This document shows positions 28,258-34,699 of a DNA stretch of 34,699 bases, piece by piece. The translations under genes and the position numbers were made by a program. This stretch comes from an uncultured Pelagibacteraceae bacterium (GTDB lineage Bacteria; Pseudomonadota; Alphaproteobacteria; Pelagibacterales; Pelagibacteraceae), in contig CACLPR010000012.1 of assembly GCA_902608845.1 (NCBI GenBank), positions 1-34,699 of the forward strand, written 5' to 3'. The notes under the pieces are model-generated. The model did no database searches. It was not told where the DNA came from and saw only the letters and a list, made by a program, of their open reading frames with translations. Numbering within the stretch: the stretch's first letter is position 1; each line of letters begins with the position of its first letter.

Positions 28258-31200
28258 AAAAAAATCTTTTAATCAAATTAAAATTCACTCTCAATACTCA
28301 ATTTGTGAGGGTGCATTAAAAATTGAAACTCTAAAAGAGTATTGTAAGAAAAATAAGATACAATCAGTTGGTCTAAGTGATACTTATAATCTATCAGGTG
28401 CTTTAGAATTTTCAGAAAATATTTCATCTGTAGGAACACAACCTATAATTGGCTCACAAATTCAATTTAGATTTAAAAATACTTATGGACTAATTCCACT
28501 TATCGCCAAAAATTATTTTGGTTATAAAAATATAATTGAACTGTCTTCAAAAGCTTATTTAGAAAATACTGATAATGATCAGCCGCATTGTTCGATTGAT
28601 GATTTAATAAAATACAGTGAGGGGATAATTGTTCTTTCTGGATCAGTAACTAATTTGATTGGCAGTATCTTTAACAAAGGATTAGTTGATGAGTTAGATG
28701 AATTAATAACACTATTAAACAAAAATTTTAAAGAAAATTTTTATTTAGAAATTCAAAGACATGGAGATAAGAATGAAAAAGAATTCGAAATTTTCAATCT
28801 TAATCTTTCAAAAAAATATGAAATACCAGTCATAGCAACTAACGAGGTTTACTATTTGGATAAGGAAATGCATGAAGCGCACGATGCCTTAATGTGTATT
28901 GGTCACAAAACTTATATTAATGATCAAAAAAGATTGAAACTAAGCAATAATCATTACTTAAAATCTTCATTGGAAATGTATGAGATTTTCAAAGATCTGC
29001 CTGAAGCATTAGAAAATAATTATAACTTACCTTATAGATGTGATTTTAGGCCCATTCCTTCTAAGCCTATATTGCCTAGCATTAGCACAAATATAGCAAA
29101 TATTGATGATAACTTAAAAAAAGACTCCTTTAACGGTCTGGAGAAAAAATTTAAAACTGATCAAGAACTAATAAAAAAAATATCAAATAATATTAAAATT
29201 AAAGAAACTTATAAAGATAGGTTAAATCATGAAATAAAAATTATAACTGAAATGAATTATGCAGGATATTTCTTAATTGTTTCAGACTATATAAAGTGGG
29301 CAAAAGATAATAATATACCAGTTGGTCCTGGAAGAGGATCTGGTGCAGGTTCGTTAGTTGCATGGTGTTTATCTATAACAGATGTTGATCCAATAAAGTT
29401 TAATTTAATTTTTGAAAGATTTTTAAACCCCGATAGGATTTCTATGCCTGATTTTGATATAGATTTTTGTGAGGAAAAAAGAGATCAAGTTTTCAAATAT
29501 TTAACAACTAAATATAAAGATAGTGTTGCCCACATTATAACATTTGGAAAACTTAAGGCTAGAATGGTAATAAGAGATGTTGGGCGTGTACTTGGACTGC
29601 CATATGGTTTTATAGATAGCATCTGTAAAATGATACCTTTTGATCCATCTAGGCCATTAACCTTGCAAGAAAGTATCAATGTAGAACCAAGATTGCAAAA
29701 ATTAATTAATGAGGACAAAAGAGTTAGTCGTCTAATTGAGCTGTCACTAAAACTTGAAGGGCTAAATAGAAATGTTGCTACTCATGCCGCTGGTGTTGTT
29801 ATAGCTGACAAAAAACTAACAGAAACTGTGCCTTTGTATAAGGACTCTTCCGCGAATTTATTACTACCTTCTACACAATTCGACATGTATTCAGCTGAAA
29901 ATGCAGGATTAGTAAAATTTGACTTTTTGGGCTTAAAAACGTTAACAGTAATTAATAATACTCAAAAACTTGTAGAAAAAAATCATCCAAATTTTAAAAT
30001 TGAAACTATTAATTACGAAGATCAAAAAGTATTTAACCTTTTATCAAGTGGTAAAACTGTTGGATTATTTCAATTAGAGAGTTCTGGAATGAAAGATGCT
30101 TTAATCAACATGAAACCTAATCATTTGGAAGATATTATTGCCTTAGTTGCTTTATATAGACCTGGTCCTATGAGTAATATCCCTGTCTATAACGATTGCA
30201 AACATGGAAAGAGAGAACCTGACTATTTGCATCCTAAGCTGGAGGAAATTTTAAAACCAACTTACGGTGTGATTATTTATCAAGAGCAAGTAATGCAAAT
30301 TGCTCAAGTATTATCGGGATTTACTGCAGGTGAAGCAGACATATTAAGAAGAGCCATGGGTAAAAAAAAAAGAGCAGAACTTGAAAAACAAAAAGAAAGA
30401 TTTGTTTTGGGAGCTTATAATAATGGAATCAGCAAAGATATTGCAGCTGGAATTTTTTTAAAGATAGAACCATTTGCCGAATATGGATTTAATAAAAGCC
30501 ATGCTGCTGCATACGCAATAATAGCATATCAGACTGCATTTTTAAAAACATATTATCCACATGAATTTTTTGCTGCTTCTATGTCGATGGAGCTTTCAAA
30601 CCAAAAAAAATTAAGTGAATTTTATGAAGAACTTAAAAGATTGGGTATAAGTATAATTCGTCCAGATATTAATAAATGCTATGCAGACTTTTCCTCTGAT
30701 GGTAAAGATTTTCTTTACGCACTAGGTGCAATTAAAAGTGTTGGATTTGAAGCAATTTCAAAAATTGTAGAAGAGAGAAATAAAAATGGAGTGTTTAAAG
30801 ATTTAACTGACTTTATAAATCGTGTAAGCCCAAAATATATAAATAAATTACAGTTAGAAGGTCTTGTAAAAGCAGGAGCTTTTGATAATTTGTATAAGAA
30901 TAGACACTCTTTATACAATTCAATACCTAATATTATTTTAAAATCAAAAAATATTTTTGAAAATAATTCTGTAAACCAAATTGATTTATTTCAAGAAGAT
31001 AATGATGAGACTTATTTAGATGTCATTGAAGATTGGAATGTAGATGTTAAACTATCTAAAGAATTTGAAACTTTGGGTTTCTTTATTTCTGATCATCCTC
31101 TAAATCAGTATAAATCTCTTTTTAATCAATATAATATTATTGATTATGAAGAGTTTAATTCAAATGAAAATAATTTAAGTTCAAATATTTTATCTACGAT

Positions 31201-31648
31201 ACTTAAGGTTCAAGAAAAAAAAACACAAAAAGGGACTTCATATGCAATAATTAAATTTTCTGATTTATCTAGTGTCTTTGAATTGTTTGTATTTTCAGAT
31301 ATTTTTGAAAATAATAGAGAAATACTTATTGAAGGTAATTCTGTTATGATAACTTTAGTTAAAAATTATGTAGATGAGAGCAAAATACAAAAGAAAATTA
31401 ATATAAGAAAAATTATTTCTATCAAAGAAGTGATTGATAAGCCAATAGATGAAATAAAAATAGAAATCAAAAATATTGACGATATAACAAAAATTAATAA
31501 ATTTTTTTCAGAAACCGGTAAGACCAAAGTGATAATCGACGTTGAAGCAGATAAAAAAAGGATGTCTTTTCAATTGAGTGAAAAAAGAAAAATAGATCAT
31601 AAAATGATCAATTTGATGAGAAATGAGGAAAATATTGATGTTATTTAA
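28244..31648 (+). CDS. dnaE: DNA polymerase III subunit alpha
   Basis: Catalytic subunit of the replicative polymerase. The N-terminal PHP domain begins IKIHSQYSICEGALKIETLK. The polymerase palm carries GPGRGSGAGSLVAW and the catalytic aspartates D403 and D405 in PDFDIDF, nearly the numbering of E. coli (401/403). Then come the fingers, the helix-hairpin-helix and OB-fold regions. QIDLF at 912-916 fits the internal sliding-clamp binding motif. The protein has 1134 residues from the ATG at 28244, which overlaps lolD by 14 nt. The frame could start at 28223, but that only adds residues ahead of the family's usual N-terminus. No Shine-Dalgarno is evident. It is the last gene of the run that starts at nuoA. 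Confidence 0.97.
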   Translation: MLQSEKKSFNQIKIHSQYSICEGALKIETLKEYCKKNKIQSVGLSDTYNLSGALEFSENISSVGTQPIIGSQIQFRFKNTYGLIPLIAKNYFGYKNIIELSSKAYLENTDNDQPHCSIDDLIKYSEGIIVLSGSVTNLIGSIFNKGLVDELDELITLLNKNFKENFYLEIQRHGDKNEKEFEIFNLNLSKKYEIPVIATNEVYYLDKEMHEAHDALMCIGHKTYINDQKRLKLSNNHYLKSSLEMYEIFKDLPEALENNYNLPYRCDFRPIPSKPILPSISTNIANIDDNLKKDSFNGLEKKFKTDQELIKKISNNIKIKETYKDRLNHEIKIITEMNYAGYFLIVSDYIKWAKDNNIPVGPGRGSGAGSLVAWCLSITDVDPIKFNLIFERFLNPDRISMPDFDIDFCEEKRDQVFKYLTTKYKDSVAHIITFGKLKARMVIRDVGRVLGLPYGFIDSICKMIPFDPSRPLTLQESINVEPRLQKLINEDKRVSRLIELSLKLEGLNRNVATHAAGVVIADKKLTETVPLYKDSSANLLLPSTQFDMYSAENAGLVKFDFLGLKTLTVINNTQKLVEKNHPNFKIETINYEDQKVFNLLSSGKTVGLFQLESSGMKDALINMKPNHLEDIIALVALYRPGPMSNIPVYNDCKHGKREPDYLHPKLEEILKPTYGVIIYQEQVMQIAQVLSGFTAGEADILRRAMGKKKRAELEKQKERFVLGAYNNGISKDIAAGIFLKIEPFAEYGFNKSHAAAYAIIAYQTAFLKTYYPHEFFAASMSMELSNQKKLSEFYEELKRLGISIIRPDINKCYADFSSDGKDFLYALGAIKSVGFEAISKIVEERNKNGVFKDLTDFINRVSPKYINKLQLEGLVKAGAFDNLYKNRHSLYNSIPNIILKSKNIFENNSVNQIDLFQEDNDETYLDVIEDWNVDVKLSKEFETLGFFISDHPLNQYKSLFNQYNIIDYEEFNSNENNLSSNILSTILKVQEKKTQKGTSYAIIKFSDLSSVFELFVFSDIFENNREILIEGNSVMITLVKNYVDESKIQKKINIRKIISIKEVIDKPIDEIKIEIKNIDDITKINKFFSETGKTKVIIDVEADKKRMSFQLSEKRKIDHKMINLMRNEENIDVI

Positions 31649-31675
31649 AAAAAACTTGTTTTTTCTTCTATTTTT
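31649..31675 (+). terminator. Possible weak AT-rich terminator after dnaE
   Basis: Directly after the dnaE stop, A6 (31649-31654), the loop CTTG (31655-31658) and T6 (31659-31664) form an all-A/T hairpin, followed by a T-rich tract (31665-31676). The position suits termination of the nuo-dnaE transcript, but a stem without G-C pairs is weak and could be a chance effect of composition. Confidence 0.3.
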
Positions 31676-31699
31676 TGTAAATAGTTCCATAAATTAATA

Positions 31700-31772
31700 C
31701 GCACACAATTTCTGGTTTTATACCTCCGGTCCTTTTTAGGCAGTAATTGTGGTGGCATAACCGGGAATAAAT
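31700..31772 (+). promoter_or_regulatory. Structured 5' leader of rpsB (ribosomal protein S2 leader)
   Basis: This 73-nt leader is visibly more GC-rich than its surroundings. CACAATT (31704-31710) pairs perfectly with AATTGTG (31745-31751). Inside that loop, CTGGTT (31712-31717) can pair with AACCGG (31759-31764), giving a pseudoknot; alternatively CCGGT (31726-31730) can pair with ACCGG (31760-31764). The downstream partner overlaps GGGA (31763-31766), the only Shine-Dalgarno-like bases before the ATG at 31773, so folding could block initiation. From memory, a cis-regulatory RNA before rpsB was reported in Candidatus Pelagibacter ubique; this is very likely a member. S2 itself as ligand is inference. 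A candidate -35 TTGTAA is at 31675-31680, with no clear -10. Confidence 0.7.
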
Positions 31773-32561
31773 ATGAAAATACCAAACTTAACAATAGAAC
31801 AATTATTAGAAGCTGGCGTTCATCTAGGCCATAAAACTTTAAGATGGAATCCAAAAATGAAAAAGTTTATTTTTGGAAAAAGAGATTCAATTCATATAAT
31901 AGATTTAACACAAACCCTAGAGCTAGCTAAAGTAGCTTTAGAAAAAGTCTATTCAACAATCTCATCAGGTGGGAAAATATTATTTATATCAACAAAAAAA
32001 CAAGCATCTGAGGCAATAGCAGAACTTGCAAATGAAACAGATCAATATTTTGTTAATTATAGATGGCTAGGTGGAATGCTTACAAATTGGGGAACAATTT
32101 CTAACTCAATAAAAAAACTAGATAAAATAGAGTCTGATTTAAAATCAGAGAATAGAGGCTTTACTAAAAAAGAATTATTAAAAATGAGTGGCCAGAGAGA
32201 TAAACTGCAAAGATCACTTGGTGGAATATCAGCAATGAAAAAGATACCTGATCTAGTATTCATAATTGATACAAATTATGAGTCTTTAGCAATTAAAGAG
32301 TCTGTTAAACTAGGTATTCCAATAGTTGCAATTTTAGATACAAATTCAAATCCAGATGGTATTGATTTTCCTATTCCTGGAAACGATGATGCTAGAAGAT
32401 CTATTGATTTGTATTGTTCACTTTTAAAAGAAACAATTCTGAATGCTAAAAAGGAAGCACCACAAAATATTACTAGTGATAAAGATACAGAGACTTTAAA
32501 AGTTGAAAACCCAAGCCCAGAAAAATCTACAGAAGTAAAATCAGAAACAAAACTTAATTAA
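31773..32561 (+). CDS. rpsB: 30S ribosomal protein S2 (uS2)
   Basis: Small-subunit protein on the back of the 30S head; it is needed for S1 binding and mRNA recruitment. The N-terminal LLEAGVHLGHKTLRWNPKMK and NYRWLGGMLTNWGTI blocks are family signatures, and the C-terminal VAILDTNSNPDGIDFPIPGN closes the core. After about residue 230 comes a charged, low-complexity tail rich in Lys, Glu, Ser and Thr. The length of 262 residues is normal. It is preceded by the structured leader and followed by tsf after 28 nt. Confidence 0.98.
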   Translation: MKIPNLTIEQLLEAGVHLGHKTLRWNPKMKKFIFGKRDSIHIIDLTQTLELAKVALEKVYSTISSGGKILFISTKKQASEAIAELANETDQYFVNYRWLGGMLTNWGTISNSIKKLDKIESDLKSENRGFTKKELLKMSGQRDKLQRSLGGISAMKKIPDLVFIIDTNYESLAIKESVKLGIPIVAILDTNSNPDGIDFPIPGNDDARRSIDLYCSLLKETILNAKKEAPQNITSDKDTETLKVENPSPEKSTEVKSETKLN

Positions 32562-32589
32562 AAAATTAATTTTATTATAGGAAAATGAA

Positions 32590-33441
32590 ATGAGTGATAT
32601 AGAAAAAGTAAAACAATTAAGAAAATCAACAGGCGCAGGTTTTAAAGATTGTAATGCTGCGTTAAAAGAGTCTAATGGTGATTTAGATAAAGCTGCTGAA
32701 ATTTTGAGAGTAAAAGGTATAGCTAAAGCTTCAAAAAAAATGTCAAGAAGTGCAACTGAGGGAGTTGTAGTTACATCTGGGGATGAAAAAAAAATGTCTT
32801 TGATAGAAGTGAATTGTGAAACAGACTTTGTTGCAAAAAATAACGATTTTATTGAATTTGTTAAAGAATTAAGTGAATTAAATAATCATTATTCTTCAAA
32901 TATTGAAGATTTAAAAAAATCAACCATGAAAAATAATAAAACTGTTGATGAAAATTTAGTAGCCTTAATAGCAAAAATTGGAGAAAAAATAACAATTGGG
33001 AGAGTAAAAACTTTAGCTGATGAAAATTCAAGAAATTTTGCTTATCAACATTCAGTAATTAAAGATAATGTATCAAAATTAATAGTAATAGTATCTTTGA
33101 ATACTAGTGAGAAATCTGATAAAATTGATTTATTTGGAAAACAATTATCAATGCATATAGCAGCATCAAATCCAATTGCATTAAATGCAGACCTCATTGA
33201 TCAAGAAATAATAAATAAAGAGGTCAATTTAATCGAGGAAGAATTGAAAAGTTCAGGCAAACCGGAAGATATAGCAAAGAAAATTAGTATAGGTAAAATT
33301 AATAAATTTAAAGATGAAAATAGTTTAATGTCTCAAGATTGGGTAATGGACCCAAAAATGAAGGTTAAAGATGTTATAACAAACTTAGATATTTCAAATT
33401 TGCAAATTAATAATTTTATTAGGCTAAAAATAGGTGAGTAA
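32590..33441 (+). CDS. tsf: Elongation factor Ts
   Basis: Guanine nucleotide exchange factor for EF-Tu. The N-terminal UBA-like domain is [20 protein letters not shown] and the exchange motif [10 protein letters not shown] follows in CETDFVAKN, with the conserved D and F that enter EF-Tu. The dimerisation and coiled-coil regions follow. The 283-residue length is normal for Gram-negatives. The sequence AGGA in TAGGAAAATGAA upstream gives it one of the clearer ribosome binding sites in the window. The usual next gene, pyrH, is missing: the tsf stop shares its last base with the frr start (TAATG). Confidence 0.97.
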   Translation: MSDIEKVKQLRKSTGAGFKDCNAALKESNGDLDKAAEILRVKGIAKASKKMSRSATEGVVVTSGDEKKMSLIEVNCETDFVAKNNDFIEFVKELSELNNHYSSNIEDLKKSTMKNNKTVDENLVALIAKIGEKITIGRVKTLADENSRNFAYQHSVIKDNVSKLIVIVSLNTSEKSDKIDLFGKQLSMHIAASNPIALNADLIDQEIINKEVNLIEEELKSSGKPEDIAKKISIGKINKFKDENSLMSQDWVMDPKMKVKDVITNLDISNLQINNFIRLKIGE

Positions 33442-33992
33442 TGTTTGAGGAGTCAAAATACAATAATAAAATGTCTAAAACATATGAAGTGTTTCAAAGT
33501 GAAATTAGCTCATTAAGGACAGGAAGAGCGAATGCAGCCATGTTAGACATTGTAAAAGTTGATGTTTATGGTCAGAAAATGCCAATTAATCAATTAGGCA
33601 GCATTACAACCCCAGAACCTAGAAGCATAAACATACAGGTTTGGGATACAAATAATGTAGCACTTATAGACTCTGCAATTAAAAAATCAGAATTAGGATT
33701 AAATCCACAGATTGATGGACAATTAATTAGATTACCTGTCCCTGATCTTAGTGAAGAAAGAAGATCTGAAATAAAGAAAATAATTAAATCTATGGGTGAA
33801 AAGTGTAAAGTATCTATAAGAAATATAAGAAGAGAAGCAAATGATGAGTTAAAAAAACTTCTAAAAGATAAAGAGATTTCAGAAGATGAAGTAAAAAAAA
33901 AGGAAAAAATTATTCAAGATTACACAGACAGTCAAATAAAAGTTATTGATGATAGAGTTGTTGCAAAAGAAAATGAAATAATGACTATATGA
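33441..33992 (+). CDS. frr: Ribosome recycling factor
   Basis: Splits post-termination ribosomes together with EF-G. The L-shaped two-domain protein is recognised by SSLRTGRANAAMLD (start of the three-helix bundle), VDVYGQKMPINQLGSITTPE (domain II) and LPVPDLSEERRSEIKKII. The last helix carries conserved basic residues. The length of 183 residues matches the family. It begins on the last base of tsf and overlaps uppS in ATGA, so translation of tsf, frr and uppS is probably coupled. Confidence 0.97.
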   Translation: MFEESKYNNKMSKTYEVFQSEISSLRTGRANAAMLDIVKVDVYGQKMPINQLGSITTPEPRSINIQVWDTNNVALIDSAIKKSELGLNPQIDGQLIRLPVPDLSEERRSEIKKIIKSMGEKCKVSIRNIRREANDELKKLLKDKEISEDEVKKKEKIIQDYTDSQIKVIDDRVVAKENEIMTI

Positions 33993-34669
33993 TACTGCCC
34001 AAACATGTAGCCATAATAATGGATGGCAATGGAAGATGGGGAATTCAAAAAAAAAAATCAAGAAATTATGGTCATTCTAAAGGTATAGAGGTTGTAGAAA
34101 ATATCATCGAAGAAGCAATATCAAAAAAAATTAAATACCTTACTTTATTTACTTTTTCTACTGAAAATTGGAAAAGACCAAAGAGTGAAATTAGGTTTTT
34201 AATTAGTATACTAGAAAAATATATTAAAAAAGAATTAAACAACTTAATTAAAAAAAAAATTAAATTAAAAATAATAGGTAATTTAGAAAAATTTCCAAAT
34301 TCACTAAAAGTTAAACTTAGAAAAGCAGAGAGTCTAACAAGATTAAATAATAAAATTCAACTTATAATAGCTTTAAATTATGGCTCTAAAGAAGAAATTA
34401 TAAATACTGTTAAAAAATTAAATAATTCATCAATTCGTATCAATGAAAAAAATATATCTGAAAACCTATATACCAAAAATATTCCAGACCCTGAAATCTT
34501 AATAAGAACTGGAAATAGAAATAGACTGAGTAATTTTTTACTATGGCAACTGTCTTATACTGAGATTTATTTTGTAAGTAAACTTTGGCCTGATTTTACA
34601 AGAAAAGATTTTAGCAAAATCATTAATAATTTTTCAAAAGTAAAAAGAAATTTTGGTGGTATTAAATGA
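33989..34669 (+). CDS. uppS: Undecaprenyl diphosphate synthase (cis-prenyltransferase)
   Basis: Makes the C55 lipid carrier for peptidoglycan and other surface polymers from farnesyl diphosphate and isopentenyl diphosphate. The diphosphate-binding loop is IIMDGNGRWG with catalytic D12. STENWKRP is the second motif, and the C-terminal IRTGNRNRLSNFLLWQ, with TEIYF after it, is the third. In the third motif the usual Gly-Gly-Glu after IRT is Gly-Asn-Arg, so the conserved glutamate is replaced by R177; the other motif arginines (R173, R179) and the later E are kept. The length of 226 residues is slightly short. It overlaps frr in ATGA and cdsA in ATGA. Confidence 0.93.
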   Translation: MILPKHVAIIMDGNGRWGIQKKKSRNYGHSKGIEVVENIIEEAISKKIKYLTLFTFSTENWKRPKSEIRFLISILEKYIKKELNNLIKKKIKLKIIGNLEKFPNSLKVKLRKAESLTRLNNKIQLIIALNYGSKEEIINTVKKLNNSSIRINEKNISENLYTKNIPDPEILIRTGNRNRLSNFLLWQLSYTEIYFVSKLWPDFTRKDFSKIINNFSKVKRNFGGIK

Positions 34670-34699
34670 TTGAATTACAGAAAAGATTATTAACATCTA
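34666..34699 (+). CDS. cdsA: Phosphatidate cytidylyltransferase, N-terminal fragment
   Basis: Only eleven codons lie in the window. They read MIELQKRLLTS, which resembles the N-terminus of CdsA proteins just before their first membrane helix. The start overlaps the uppS stop in ATGA, and cdsA follows uppS in most Proteobacteria. The assignment rests mainly on position; the enzyme would make CDP-diacylglycerol for phospholipid synthesis. Confidence 0.6.
   Translation, partial: MIELQKRLLTS

Noticed and set aside
1..34699. Mobile elements, CRISPR arrays, phage or defence systems
   Set aside because: I saw no transposase, integrase, regularly spaced direct repeats or toxin-antitoxin pair; all sizeable frames are housekeeping genes or their shadows.

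Overview
The window is a very AT-rich, gene-dense stretch of a streamlined alphaproteobacterial chromosome, most likely from the SAR11/Pelagibacterales group. I infer this from strong A/T and Lys/Ile/Asn bias, near-zero intergenic space, many 1-14 nt gene overlaps, few Shine-Dalgarno sites, and typical alphaproteobacterial gene order (tig-clpP-clpX-lon; nuoA-N followed by birA-coaX-rnj-proS-lolC-lolD-dnaE; rpsB-tsf-frr-uppS-cdsA). No genome comparison was possible, so the taxonomic call is inference. I see no mobile element, phage gene, CRISPR array or defence gene. This is a housekeeping region.

Layout. Positions 1-1871 hold a partial family-5-type uracil-DNA glycosylase (minus strand, cut by the window start), a 3-hydroxyisobutyrate-dehydrogenase-like gene broken by a one-base frameshift, and a minus-strand pair made of a DUF1289 protein and a 56-residue membrane protein. 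Positions 1953-7947 hold tRNA-Leu(UAG) joined closely to the protein quality-control cluster tig, clpP, clpX, lon. Positions 7996-8159 hold tRNA-Val(UAC) and tRNA-Asp(GUC).

Positions 8239-31648 form one uninterrupted plus-strand run of 21 genes. The fourteen complex I subunit genes nuoA to nuoN come first, then birA, coaX, rnj (RNase J), proS, lolC, lolD and dnaE. Most junctions overlap or are separated by fewer than 10 nt. A perfect TATAAT -10 box lies just upstream of nuoA and I found no convincing internal promoter.

Positions 31649-31772 are the largest non-coding gap of interest. They hold a possible AT hairpin after dnaE and a structured leader before rpsB, with a 7-bp helix whose loop can pair with bases next to the start codon. 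Then follow rpsB, tsf, frr, uppS and the first codons of cdsA. The pyrH gene that usually sits between tsf and frr is absent here.

Functionally, the tig-clpP-clpX-lon block covers nascent-chain folding and ATP-dependent proteolysis. The nuo block encodes the proton-pumping NADH:quinone oxidoreductase. Its downstream genes serve cofactor metabolism, RNA decay, translation, lipoprotein export and replication. The last block couples translation factors to the first steps of lipid-carrier and phospholipid synthesis. The points most worth a second look are the frameshifted dehydrogenase, the rpsB leader, the missing pyrH, the altered active-site motifs in BirA and UppS, and the palindrome abutting clpP.
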